A stretch of DNA of 36,231 nucleotides from Thermoproteota archaeon (GTDB lineage Archaea > Korarchaeota > Korarchaeia > Korarchaeales > Korarchaeaceae). Below are positions 22,377 to 30,643 of the stretch, one piece after another. Below the pieces are notes generated by a model that saw only the letters and a program-made list of their open reading frames with translations, was not told the origin of the DNA and searched no databases. The DNA is taken from contig JAOZGJ010000036.1 in the NCBI GenBank assembly GCA_027491785.1, positions 1 to 36,231 of the forward strand, read 5' to 3'. Positions within the stretch are counted from its first letter, which is position 1; each line of letters starts with the position of its first letter. Made by a program: the position numbers and the translations under genes.

Positions 22377-23966
22377 TCATCCGGCCTCAGCAGGAGCTGT
22401 AGCTGCTCCTCCCACTTGACTACCTCTCCTGAAGAGGGACAATATAGCTACTACGAGAATGGCCACCAGCAGGATGAATATACCTCCTAATACTACTGGC
22501 GATGCTATGGCTTGGCTAGAAGGCACCTGAGTTATGGTAACTGTCTGAAGGGCACTAATCGTTTTAGTAATCGTTACGACCTCCGGCCTCTTAGTGGTGG
22601 CGATGCTGGTGCTAGTTATGGTCGGGGCCTTAACCCTTACTAGGAGAGAGGATATAGCTACAGTCCCTCCTCCTGAAGCAGAGATAGTCACCTTGTAATC
22701 CCCAGGTTTTGCTCCTTTGAGACTCATGTTGAGCAAGCCCAGCTCGCCCGGTTTCAGCTTTGGGGTGATGGAATAGGATATCCCGCTCGGCATACCTATC
22801 ACACTTAGAGATGCCTCTACCGAGCTAGTTGAATTCAGATAGATAGCTATCTCAGCTTTAGGATTATCTCTTGAAAGGATTACCTCTCTCGGAGTTATTG
22901 ATAAGGATAGATTTGTTATAGGTTTCTCGACGTATACTAGAATACTCCTACTCTTAATCAGGGTGTCCCCTCTGTAAAGGTCCACAGATATACCATAAGT
23001 CCCAAGGATCGCGTTTTTAGGGATAGTGACCCAGAAGTCCAGATACTTCGTTTCCTCTAGCTTGGTGGGGTAGCGCGAGATGTACCAGCCTAAAGGCCCG
23101 GATACCTTTAGAGTCAACGGTTCCGGGCTTTTCCCACCAGGTATCCCGACCGTGACCCTGAAATAGAAAGTCCCGCCTGGCTCAGACTTGACCATTATCG
23201 GGTATACTATTAGGTTTATCTCCTCCGGCTTTGGAGCTTCTTTAACGGTTAGCGAAGCATAAGCCCTACTACAGGCGCCATTGCTGCATCCTTCCACTAC
23301 TATGCTGTAGTTCCCCGGTGACATGCTCGTAGTATCTACTCTCAGCTGCGATGTATAGGTGTAGCAGGGTATGGCCGGGCAGGAACAGGAAACGGCTCCA
23401 GGACACATGGGATTTGGATTGAATGTATAGGAGACGCAAGAGGGACATAGAAGTCTGAGATATATTGGAGAAGAGAAACCATTGTAAGGCGAAGCCTGAA
23501 CGGTGAAAAGGGCCTTTTCCCCTTTAAAGACCGACTGATGGGTCGGTGAGATCGATAGGGTGAATTCGGGCGATGGTGGGAGGACCTCAAGGGTAACATC
23601 AACGTAAACGCTTTGGGATGTGGAAGGATCCCTCCCCCTGATGGTTATCGTGTAGACACCAGGTGGTGTGTAAACAGACGTCCTCACAGTCATCACGGAA
23701 TCCGTGTCCCCAGTAGGGTTGAGCGGGTTATCAGAGAATGTTATGGAGGTGGAGGGAGGTTCAAAGAAGGCTGTGAGGTATACATCGTTTGAGAATCCGG
23801 GCGTAAGCACATTCAAGCTTATGTGAAAGTAGGCAGATTCCCCTGCCCTCACCTTCACATAGGTGGGAGTAACGCTCAGGTCGAAGTCGGCAGCATTCGT
23901 TGACACTAAAATGCCAGGTAAAAACAGGAGCATCAGAAGTAAGAACCAGAATCTTTGGCGGATCAT
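22377..23966 (-). CDS. large secreted, membrane-anchored Ig-like-repeat protein
   Basis: Surface protein of 529 aa. It has a signal peptide (to about residue 25), then four to five Ig/NEW3-like beta repeats of about 90-100 residues. Each has a 'GxxA/TYFxVxV' opening and a 'PPGxYTITIxG'-type ending (for example MSPGNYSIVVEG and LKPGELGLLNMSLKG). A Thr/Ser/Val-rich stalk (about 445-490), one membrane helix (about 492-515) and a short tail follow. One repeat carries a cluster of seven cysteines (about residues 169-200, containing CPSC and CSC), unusual among its neighbours and suggestive of disulfides or metal. There are no enzyme motifs. A cell-surface or adhesion role is inferred only. Confidence 0.68.
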   Translation of the reverse strand: MIRQRFWFLLLMLLFLPGILVSTNAADFDLSVTPTYVKVRAGESAYFHISLNVLTPGFSNDVYLTAFFEPPSTSITFSDNPLNPTGDTDSVMTVRTSVYTPPGVYTITIRGRDPSTSQSVYVDVTLEVLPPSPEFTLSISPTHQSVFKGEKALFTVQASPYNGFSSPIYLRLLCPSCVSYTFNPNPMCPGAVSCSCPAIPCYTYTSQLRVDTTSMSPGNYSIVVEGCSNGACSRAYASLTVKEAPKPEEINLIVYPIMVKSEPGGTFYFRVTVGIPGGKSPEPLTLKVSGPLGWYISRYPTKLEETKYLDFWVTIPKNAILGTYGISVDLYRGDTLIKSRSILVYVEKPITNLSLSITPREVILSRDNPKAEIAIYLNSTSSVEASLSVIGMPSGISYSITPKLKPGELGLLNMSLKGAKPGDYKVTISASGGGTVAISSLLVRVKAPTITSTSIATTKRPEVVTITKTISALQTVTITQVPSSQAIASPVVLGGIFILLVAILVVAILSLFRRGSQVGGAATAPAEAG

Positions 23967-24050
23967 TTCTCCCTCTAGTTCAGAGGGAAAAGCTCATAAA
24001 GTTTTAAGGGCTTACTGCCATTCCAAGTTATAACATTTGACGAACTTAGA

Positions 24051-25346
24051 CTACACGTAAAGGTATGCCCTATATTCTGCATCGCTGGGCCAAGAGCCAA
24101 CATCTGAAGCTTCCTTCCTCTTCAAGCTAAGGTAGGATTCCAGAGAGGCCTCATCGAATATATCTCTTAAGTAGGAGTTATCCGATTCCAACGCATCTAA
24201 GGCCTCATGAAGGCTTCTCGGGAGTCTCTTAACATCCGGGTTCGCTGAATAAACGTTTTCATCGAATGGATCTCCAGGATCTATCTTCCTTCTTATCCCG
24301 TCTAGTCCCGCGGAAAATGAGGCAGAGAACGAGAGGTAGGGATTACAGCTCGGATCTGGGACCCTAAACTCTATCCTCTTCGAGTCCCTTACGCCCTTCC
24401 TATATACAGGAACTCTCACAGCGGCGCTCCTATTTGCTCTTCCCCATACCGCGTATATTGGTGCCTCATATCCGGGTACTAACCTCTTGTAGCTGTTTAC
24501 GGTGGGGGCAACTATTGCGGATAGGGAGGCTATGTGATCCAGTATCCCCCCTATAAAGTATCTGCCTTCCTGACTCAGCTCGGCGTAGCTGTCACTTGCA
24601 TCATAGAAAACATTTCCTTCGGAATTCCATAAGCTCATATGAATATGCATTCCGTTTCCATTATCTCCCGGTACAGGCTTGGGCATGAACGTTGCTATAA
24701 ATCCCATCTCGCTAGCTACGACCTTAACAACCTTCTTGAGCCTCATCACGTTATCTGCCTCTCTCAATATGGATGATGCCTTTATTGAGACCTCAGATTG
24801 ACCTACACCAACCTCATGGTGGGTTACCTCTGGGCTCAAGCCTAACCCGGTAAGCTCATCCAATATCCTGAGCTTCAGCTCGTGTAAAGGATCGGACGGA
24901 GGGGAGAAATGGTAGTTTATCTTAGGCACACTTCCAAGCGTTGAAACAGGCTTCAAGTCATTGGTCAATACAGTGAACTCCATTTCCGGCCCGACAAAGC
25001 CTCTCATTCCTTCCCCTCTCAACACCTCCTCCATCTTAGCTGCTATGAACCTAGGATCCTTCGGGGATCTTTTGCCACCGAATGGCTCCCATATCTCACA
25101 GAGGAGGGAGAGAACTCCATCCCTTATTACGGCGGTATCCGGATCAGGGATTAGGAGGGCATCGCTCCACTGTATCTCAGAGAGCCCAACGCTACTGGCA
25201 TCGAATGCTCCGCTTCTCCTCGATTTAAACGTATTGAAAGAGAGGATCTCCCTTCTTAAGGTACCGAAGAGATCCACGTACTCTAGCTCTACGAATCTAA
25301 CTCCCTTTGATTCAGCCTCCCTCAGCACATCATCGATTGTTGGCAT
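24051..25346 (-). CDS. glnA: glutamine synthetase, type I
   Basis: ATP-dependent ligase making glutamine from glutamate and ammonia, 431 aa, cytosolic. The active-site glutamates appear as E121/E123 (GPEMEF), E178 (HHEV) and E185. The ATP/glutamate motif is GDNGNGMHIH, followed by NSYKRLVPGYEAP and RVP. The segment normally read as GQHE/GQNE is GQSE here (S184). The usual adenylylation loop (NLYDLPPEE) is replaced by 'NVYSANPDVKRLP', so control by adenylylation is unlikely. It is alone on its transcript. A TATA element 24 nt before the ATG implies a leaderless mRNA. It lies beside the operon that should make 2-oxoglutarate, its carbon precursor. Confidence 0.92.
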   Translation of the reverse strand: MPTIDDVLREAESKGVRFVELEYVDLFGTLRREILSFNTFKSRRSGAFDASSVGLSEIQWSDALLIPDPDTAVIRDGVLSLLCEIWEPFGGKRSPKDPRFIAAKMEEVLRGEGMRGFVGPEMEFTVLTNDLKPVSTLGSVPKINYHFSPPSDPLHELKLRILDELTGLGLSPEVTHHEVGVGQSEVSIKASSILREADNVMRLKKVVKVVASEMGFIATFMPKPVPGDNGNGMHIHMSLWNSEGNVFYDASDSYAELSQEGRYFIGGILDHIASLSAIVAPTVNSYKRLVPGYEAPIYAVWGRANRSAAVRVPVYRKGVRDSKRIEFRVPDPSCNPYLSFSASFSAGLDGIRRKIDPGDPFDENVYSANPDVKRLPRSLHEALDALESDNSYLRDIFDEASLESYLSLKRKEASDVGSWPSDAEYRAYLYV

Positions 25347-25364
25347 AAGTAATGGAAATGCGCG

Positions 25365-25375
25365 GATATAAATCT
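25365..25375 (-). promoter_or_regulatory. TATA element of glnA
   Basis: On the minus strand, GATTTATATCC is centred about 24 nt before the ATG at 25346. This is the distance expected for a leaderless archaeal transcript. Confidence 0.5.
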
Positions 25376-25548
25376 CTTACTGGAGAAAACGATGAAAAGA
25401 AAATAAAAACCGATTATAAGGCTTAAAAAAGGAAAATAGACCGTATTATCCGTTAGAATTAGATGACCAAGTATAGCGTAATGTATAAGTCAATGCTACA
25501 TTGATTTCAATAGTTTCAGGTCAAAAAATAAGCTAATGAGGATGAATC

Positions 25549-25565
25549 TCGTACTTCCTGTACGA
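25549..25565 (+). promoter_or_regulatory. inverted repeat upstream of the DUF763 promoter
   Basis: TCGTAC-TTCCT-GTACGA, a perfect 6-bp dyad. It is directly followed by the TATA-like CTTAAAATTTAATTT (about 25568-25582) that would serve the ATG at 25609. It is a candidate operator. The 170 nt between it and glnA are AT-rich without clear features. Confidence 0.3.
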
Positions 25566-25608
25566 AGCTTAAAATTTAATTTCCTCGCCTGGAAGGCTAA
25601 CCTTGGGA

Positions 25609-26631
25609 ATGAAGAAGGTAGGGGAAGCATACCTCCCTCTTCATAGAGGAAAAGCTCCACCATGGCTCTTCATTAGGATGAAAGAGCTTGCTAAGCTCTT
25701 AATGTCGACAATAGCCTCTGAATATGGGAGGAAGGGAATACTCGAGAGGCTAGCTGATCCCGTCTGGTTTCAAGCCTTGGGCTGCGCTCTGGGATATGAT
25801 TGGCACTCATCTGGATTGACTACCGTCTTAACTGCTGCTTTGAAGGAGGCTCTTAATGAACTGGATCTGGGTGTGATGATAGCTGGAGGAAAGGGAAAGT
25901 CAGCCCTTAGGACTCCGGAAGAGATAGAAAAGATAGCCACGAGGTACGATATAGATGCTGCCCCTCTCATTAGAGCTAGTAAACTTTCAGCCAAAGTGGA
26001 TAATGCTGCTTTGCAGGATGGTTTCAGCCTGTACCATCACTCTCTACTGATAACCGAAGAGGGGGAATGGGTCGTAATTCAACAGGGCATGAACACGCAA
26101 CTGAGGATGGCTAGGAGGTACCACTGGTTGGGAAGCAAGGTTGATAGCTTCGTGATTGAGCCCCATTATGGTATAATCAGCGAGTCAAGGCCCGATATGG
26201 TACTCAATTTGGTAGCTAGGGAGAGTGAAGGTGTCAGAAGGGCCTCAGTAGATCTGATCAAGGAGGGAACAGGTAGGCTCATGAGACTCATGAATGAGTA
26301 TAGGGTTCTGCGTATGCCTAGGAGGCTTGACTGGGATGCCCTCGAGAGGGCCTATCAATTGAATCCCTCTAGTTATGAGGAACTTCTTGGGATTAAAGGA
26401 ATAGGAAAATCTGCGTTGAGGGCTTTAGCTCTATTAAGTGAGCTTGTTTATGGGGAAAGGGCTAGTGTGAAGGATCCAGCGAAGTACTCGTTTACATTCG
26501 GCGGAAAGGATGGGGTTCCCTTCCCAGTAGATTTGAAGCTCATGGATGAGGTCATATCCTATCTCAGGGGCAAAGATCTCCCTAGACCAATAAGGACTAA
26601 TCTGAAGAACTTAGAAGAGTACTTAGTTTAA
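25609..26631 (+). CDS. DUF763-family protein
   Basis: Protein of 340 aa from this ATG, matching the archaeal DUF763 family. The start 'YLPLHRGKAPPWLFIRM', the central 'DGFSLYHHSLLI..EGEWVVIQQGMN', 'YHWLG' and 'EPHYGI' are landmarks. Near the C-terminus, 'YEELLGIKGIGKSALRALALLSELVYG' is a helix-hairpin-helix-like GIKGIG element, as in DNA glycosylases and nucleases, so DNA binding is plausible. 'SFTFGGKDGVPFPVD' follows. No enzyme activity has been assigned to the family to my knowledge. A TTG six nt upstream (25603) is the only other start nearby. The gene is monocistronic. Confidence 0.85.
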   Translation: MKKVGEAYLPLHRGKAPPWLFIRMKELAKLLMSTIASEYGRKGILERLADPVWFQALGCALGYDWHSSGLTTVLTAALKEALNELDLGVMIAGGKGKSALRTPEEIEKIATRYDIDAAPLIRASKLSAKVDNAALQDGFSLYHHSLLITEEGEWVVIQQGMNTQLRMARRYHWLGSKVDSFVIEPHYGIISESRPDMVLNLVARESEGVRRASVDLIKEGTGRLMRLMNEYRVLRMPRRLDWDALERAYQLNPSSYEELLGIKGIGKSALRALALLSELVYGERASVKDPAKYSFTFGGKDGVPFPVDLKLMDEVISYLRGKDLPRPIRTNLKNLEEYLV

Positions 26632-26636
26632 TCTAT

Positions 26637-26656
26637 CTTAGCTTAGCTTAGCTTAG
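26637..26656 (+). repeat. tandem repeat, four copies of CTTAG
   Basis: Four perfect head-to-tail copies of CTTAG start 5 nt after the DUF763 stop. They resemble a replication-slippage microsatellite next to a decayed region. Confidence 0.7.
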
Positions 26657-26756
26657 GTTATGTTTATCATCCTATTATCCCCTGTTATCACCGTAATTCT
26701 TCGGTATAGTATCTAGGAGCCTTTCTTAAGAGGGGTACCATCTAAGCTTTGCTATG

Positions 26757-27488
26757 CTAAAGAACTTGGTATCTGCATTTTACATCATAAGGTATCCCAT
26801 ATCTTTGGAGGTTCTCGCTCATGAACCTAGCAAATTCCACCGCTTCATTGAGGGAATAAATCCCCTCAGGAGCTCCATTTGGGTAATATCTCCTGATCCT
26901 CTTCGAATACCTATTGGCCCTCCAAGGCCCATCCATGTCAAGATAGTATGCTCCCTCGACCACTCAATAGCTGTTCTTATCGAGTCTAATGCGTACTTTT
27001 CGTCATATATTTTTTATTTTTTCACTCCTATCCCTGGTTTAGTAGCGTCCTCTGATCTCCTACACTATCGCTGGTCTCGATTATCAGATCATAGGAGAGG
27101 AGATAGGAGGTGTTCCTGAAGTACTTAGCAATGACTACCCACCACTCAATGAAGCCCTGAATGGCCTCCGGATCTGTCGGGTTATTCCTCAACTGATCTA
27201 CTGAGTAGCTAATGATGGGTATTATCCCTGCCTTCAAGCAGTTCCTTACTACTTCATCTAGTTCTAGGAGCGCGGTTTTATTGGAAACTAGGTCCTCATT
27301 TACCCTTATTCTCACATTAGAGAAGCCCCTCTTCTTGAAGAGCGATGGCACATTTACTCCCTTAGATCGCCAGTAGAAGTAGTAGTAATGCATCTTCTGA
27401 AGTTCATCCAATCGACGTTTATGCCTATCCCAGCATTCTCTGATAAAGGGGCGATATAGGATTTCCTGCTTTTGATCCGGAATTCCAT
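26757..27488 (-). pseudogene. broken glycoside hydrolase family 5-like gene
   Basis: Four overlapping reading frames on this strand read as successive parts of one GH5-type (cellulase-like) protein. From 27488: 'NAGIGINVDWMNF'. From about 27400 to 27028: 'LFKKRGFSNVRIRVNEDL', 'AGIIPIISYS', 'NNPTDPEAIQGFIEWW' and 'SYLLSYDLIIETSD'. From about 27013 to 26930: 'YALDSIRTAIEWSREHTI'. From about 26963 to 26757: 'GPWRANRYSKRIRRYYPNG' and 'YSLNEAVEFARFMSENLQRYG'. The frames change at least three times (near 27390, 27020 and 26935). The coding span, about 244 codons, is short for GH5, so a piece may be missing near the A-rich 27000-27030. No signal peptide is seen. The nucleophile/acid glutamates cannot be placed. 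Family assignment is by motif recall. Confidence 0.62.
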
Positions 27489-27591
27489 GTGGCGCCGCTA
27501 TGCGAGGAGTAAAGGAGGATCATCAAGATCAGTGAAAAAGCTAAGCTATGATCAGGTTAAAATGATCTTAGATAAGCCTATTTTAGAATTT

Positions 27592-27633
27592 CCAGTTTCC
27601 CTCGGATATAATCTTTTAGATATCCTAAACTGG
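27592..27633. repeat. two-tier stem-loop between the GH5 remnant and vapC
   Basis: CCAGTTT pairs with AAACTGG at the ends (7 bp). Inside it GGATAT pairs with ATATCC (6 bp) around a 10-nt loop, with a small asymmetric bulge between. A second dyad, GGTGAT-6 nt-ATCACC, lies just after at 27642-27659. The stretch 27489-27712 otherwise holds no gene I can support. Confidence 0.45.
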
Positions 27634-27712
27634 TTTGGGGGGGTGATGTACCGATCACCATCCTTTCAGTGTGGGTGAGAGATACCATACAGATTTGTCC
27701 TATATTTAATCC

Positions 27713-28156
27713 CTAATCGGCTTTAGTCCTACTCGGACTCACATATATCACGTGGATGCCTATCTCATCTAGGAGCTTCTTGATTCTCTCATGATCCTCA
27801 TCGCATGTGAGGAGTTTCGCTGGTCCACCTACCGAAGTAGCGATGAGCAAATCCATGTCTGGAATTGCTTCTCCATTAACCATGCCTCTCGCCCTTATCT
27901 CAGCAGCTCTCTTCACAGAATCCTCATCCAAGCTGTAGATCGATACCCACTTCAAGATCTCATCTAGCCACAGCCTCTCCCTTAAATCTCCATTCTTCAG
28001 CAGCAGGTAGATCGATCCCACTAGGAGCTCGTATAAGGTAAGTATGGATATGCCGATATCGCTAGCCGATTCCGATTCCTCTCTCAGGAGGTTTATGGCC
28101 CTTTTATTACCTCTTTTCAGCTCTAGGAGGAAGGAAGTATCCATGATCAACTTCAT
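27713..28156 (-). CDS. vapC: VapC-type PIN-domain toxin ribonuclease
   Basis: PIN-domain nuclease of 147 aa. The acidic metal site is complete: D6 in MDTSF, the Glu in LYELLVG, the Asp pair in PDMDLLIA, and the Asp in LTCDEDHE. This is the standard toxin layout in VapBC pairs, cutting RNA when freed from the antitoxin. The start overlaps the antitoxin stop by 4 nt, so toxin translation depends on antitoxin translation. It sits next to the decayed GH5 region, a common place for such modules. Confidence 0.9.
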   Translation of the reverse strand: MKLIMDTSFLLELKRGNKRAINLLREESESASDIGISILTLYELLVGSIYLLLKNGDLRERLWLDEILKWVSIYSLDEDSVKRAAEIRARGMVNGEAIPDMDLLIATSVGGPAKLLTCDEDHERIKKLLDEIGIHVIYVSPSRTKAD

Positions 28157-28374
28157 GGTTGTGCCTTCCTCGCTTTGAGTTCCTTCCTCAAAGTCTCCAC
28201 TATTTCCTCCAACCTATCTGAAGGTCCGCTTCTTAACGATGATTCTATTATTCTCTCAACTCTGCCTTCAATATCCCTCCTTATTAACTCGTCTATTACA
28301 TCAGAGAAGCTTCTCCTACCCTTAAGGGAAGCCAGCTTCCTGTATACGTCGTCCCTCAACGTTATCGTTTTCAT
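28153..28374 (-). CDS. vapB: VapB-type antitoxin
   Basis: Small protein of 73 aa: a ribbon-helix-helix-like N-terminus 'MKTITLRDDVYRKLASLKG' with 'SFSDVIDELIRRD', as in archaeal VapB antitoxins of the COG1753 kind, then a charged helical tail that would wrap the toxin. The reading frame is open further upstream, but the added residues (rich in Pro, Arg and Trp) are unlike the family. The ATG at 28374 lies about 29 nt after a TATA element, which supports this shorter start and a leaderless transcript. The N-terminus probably binds its own promoter. Confidence 0.85.
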   Translation of the reverse strand: MKTITLRDDVYRKLASLKGRRSFSDVIDELIRRDIEGRVERIIESSLRSGPSDRLEEIVETLRKELKARKAQP

Positions 28375-28398
28375 ATATCGTGTATTATATATTATCTC

Positions 28399-28410
28399 AT
28401 TTAAATATTT
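28399..28410 (-). promoter_or_regulatory. TATA element of vapBC
   Basis: The minus strand reads AAATATTTAAAT, centred about 30 nt before the vapB ATG. A second AT-rich stretch (ATATATAATA, about 28383-28393) lies closer and could also serve. Confidence 0.45.
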
Positions 28411-28602
28411 CTCTCTACTGCGGAGGATGCTGTCAGGTCGGCATGGTCTTTTCCACGGAGGGAACTGGAAATATGGGTAAAGCATATTCCACTAGGCATA
28501 TAAACGACGTATAGATAAACTAAATAGGAATATAAAATAAGATAAAATAAACTCTATTCCATGCGAATAAATTAATCAAGAAGCTGACATGCCCTCTTCC
28601 AC

Positions 28603-29211
28603 CTAAAGCCACTCCTCCAAGCTACTCCCCTTCCTTCTCCCACCGGTATTCAATATCTCTCCCAGCTCATTGAAATCTTTCTCCAGCAGGGGCCTTAACT
28701 TCGGGTTATATAGGGCGGCAGCTGGATGCAACGTAGGTATGATCTTTCTCCTCCTTCCGAAGATCTCCACATCAAATACTTTTCCCCTGATCCTCATTAT
28801 GGATCTCTCCTCCTTACCTGCGAGCTTCAGCAAAGTCAATGCACTATGCCTCCCCAAGGCAACTACGACCTCGGGATCTATTATCCTCAACTGCCTCTCT
28901 AGGAATGGGAGACATGCTGATATTTCTTCAGGTCTCGGATCCCTGTTGTTAGGTGGTCTGCACTTCACAACGTTCGTTATGAATACTTCCTCTCTAGTGA
29001 GCCCTATCTTCTCTAAAAGCTCCGTTAGCAGCTTACCTGCGGCCCCTACGAAGGGCCTTCCTTGGAGATCTTCGTTTCTACCGGGCGCCTCTCCAACGAA
29101 AACTATTCTGGCCCTAGGATTGCCCTCTCCCGGCACTGCATTTGTCCTAGTCAGATGAAGCGGGCAGCGTTTACATCTCCTTATCTCTTCTCCTATCTCA
29201 TCCAAGCTCAA
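28603..29211 (-). CDS. family 4 uracil-DNA glycosylase (Fe-S type)
   Basis: Base-excision repair enzyme removing uracil from DNA, 202 aa. The four cluster cysteines are C13, C16, C84 and C100, with the spacing of the family 4 (UDGa) enzymes of thermophiles. Motif A is GEAPGRNED (40-48) with the Glu typical of this family, followed by the uracil-stacking 'GRPFVG'. Motif B is HPAAALYNP. The start overlaps the nadE stop by 4 nt, so the two are one transcript. Such an enzyme counters cytosine deamination, which is faster at high temperature. Confidence 0.92.
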   Translation of the reverse strand: MSLDEIGEEIRRCKRCPLHLTRTNAVPGEGNPRARIVFVGEAPGRNEDLQGRPFVGAAGKLLTELLEKIGLTREEVFITNVVKCRPPNNRDPRPEEISACLPFLERQLRIIDPEVVVALGRHSALTLLKLAGKEERSIMRIRGKVFDVEIFGRRRKIIPTLHPAAALYNPKLRPLLEKDFNELGEILNTGGRRKGSSLEEWL

Positions 29212-29993
29212 ACTCTAACCCTTGCCACCGGAGGCATGGCCCTTTTATGCGCGCTCTTGGAATGTAGTTCCAAGATCCTATCTACGTCTTCCCCGAACAT
29301 CCCCCTCACCTCTTGAACATCCATCCTGAGATCGAAAATAGCGTGAAGTATCAGGTCTATTTTACTGTAAGAGATTCCTATCTCCTCCTCAGCTTTATGC
29401 CCTTTCCATAGCTGGGGGCTGCTTGGCTTCCTAACTATGTGCTCTGGAACTCCTAGCCATTCTCCTAACCATCTAACTTGAGTCTTGTAGAGATCCCCTA
29501 TGGGTAGGAAGTCAACTCCTCCGTCACCATATTTCGTGAAATAACCTATGAGAATTTCGCTCCTATCTCCAGTTCCTATAACGAGTAAGTTCCTACTATT
29601 AGCAAGGTAGTAGAGGAGGGACATCCTTATCCTGGCCCTGAGGTTTCCTATAGCTATCTTATCTTGGATGAAGAAATTCGATCTCTTATAAACCTCTACT
29701 ATATCGGAGATGTCCCTGTACCAGTACCTGATTCCTAAGTTTGTCGCGACACCCTTAGCATCTCTGACATCCTCTTCCGGTGTCACGCTAGAGTCCGGCA
29801 TGATCAGCCCATAAACTGAGTCCTTGCCTAGCGCTTTAACTGACAGATAAGCTACTACCGTAGAGTCAATCCCACCACTCAGCCCGACAACAACTCCATT
29901 GGTTCTAGAACCAGCTACCATGCCCCTTATGAAACCAGTAATGACTTCCGTAGCTTTCTTCCAATCCAGCTTAAGTTCCTCTAGGGAAAGCAT
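29208..29993 (-). CDS. nadE: NH3-dependent NAD+ synthetase
   Basis: ATP-dependent amidation of nicotinate adenine dinucleotide to NAD+, 261 aa. The PP-loop of N-type ATP pyrophosphatases is LSGGIDS (38-44). Further marks are 'GLIMPDSSVTPEEDVRDA', 'NLRARIRMSLLYYLAN', 'VIGTGDRSEILIGYFTKYGDGGVDFLPIGDLYKTQV' and 'KPSSPQLW'. There is no N-terminal nitrilase (glutaminase) domain, so ammonia is the direct donor. It is cotranscribed with the uracil-DNA glycosylase and divergent from the membrane-protein gene at 30041. Confidence 0.95.
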   Translation of the reverse strand: MLSLEELKLDWKKATEVITGFIRGMVAGSRTNGVVVGLSGGIDSTVVAYLSVKALGKDSVYGLIMPDSSVTPEEDVRDAKGVATNLGIRYWYRDISDIVEVYKRSNFFIQDKIAIGNLRARIRMSLLYYLANSRNLLVIGTGDRSEILIGYFTKYGDGGVDFLPIGDLYKTQVRWLGEWLGVPEHIVRKPSSPQLWKGHKAEEEIGISYSKIDLILHAIFDLRMDVQEVRGMFGEDVDRILELHSKSAHKRAMPPVARVRV

Positions 29994-30040
29994 AAAAGAT
30001 CTAGAAGCTTATCTTTTTTACATTTTTCCTGTCTTCTCAG

Positions 30041-30643
30041 ATGGTGCTTAAATTGAACTGGCTGGGGGCAATTTCGTTGGTGCTTCTGCTCTTCATCTTC
30101 CTCACTCCTTGGTGGTGGATCGAGGGTTACCTTCCTGATATGGGGTACTTTAAATATGAAGGGAATCCTTTAACATTTATCTGGTCGTCCGGGAATAGAT
30201 CTTCCTTGGGATTCGCTTTAAAGACTTTTTCTCGGCTTTCAGATGAGGGACGGCTTCCTCCAGGAGCCAAGTATAGATCCGGGCTTACCAAGTTCCTCCT
30301 GATGCTTAGCACAATGATGCTGGTCTTTGGAGGGCTTTCGGCAGCATACGCTCTAGTTAGGGAGGTAACGAATCCCTACTTCTGGGCAGCAGTACTGGTG
30401 CTTCTGGCTTTAGTCTTTTATGAGCTGGGATTTCTGGTAACGGAAGCCCCAAGAACACTTTCCCTCACTTGGGATGTAGGGAAGGAGAAGGCTTGGGTTA
30501 AATGGGGGGAAGGTATGGGGAAATACCTAGATATCGCACTGATCGTCTTGCTGATATTCGCCGGGATCATTAACAGGGCCTTCTATGAATATAGACCAGG
30601 ACCACCTAGACCTAGGAGGAAGACCGGGAGGTACTGGTGGTGA
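30041..30643 (+). CDS. four-helix membrane protein of unknown function
   Basis: Protein of 200 aa that I do not recognise. It has a first membrane helix at about 6-23, an extracytoplasmic loop of about 60 residues rich in Trp, Gly and Tyr, two helices at about 88-108 and 115-133, a short loop, and a last helix at about 167-183. It ends in a basic Pro/Arg tail (PPRPRRKTGRYWW) inside. There are no catalytic motifs. Its stop overlaps the start of the next gene by 4 nt, so the two proteins likely act together. Confidence 0.6.
   Translation: MVLKLNWLGAISLVLLLFIFLTPWWWIEGYLPDMGYFKYEGNPLTFIWSSGNRSSLGFALKTFSRLSDEGRLPPGAKYRSGLTKFLLMLSTMMLVFGGLSAAYALVREVTNPYFWAAVLVLLALVFYELGFLVTEAPRTLSLTWDVGKEKAWVKWGEGMGKYLDIALIVLLIFAGIINRAFYEYRPGPPRPRRKTGRYWW

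Noticed and set aside
26754-27119. Plus-strand open frame of 121 codons opposite the GH5 remnant.
   Set aside because: It is antisense to recognisable GH5-like coding sequence, has no family features, and its composition fits a shadow frame.
27472-27678. 68-codon plus-strand frame between the GH5 remnant and vapC.
   Set aside because: It crosses the large stem-loop, has no Shine-Dalgarno and no recognisable motif.
28375-28485. N-terminal extension of the VapB frame by 37 codons.
   Set aside because: The added residues are unlike any antitoxin, and the promoter with its TATA element lies inside this stretch.
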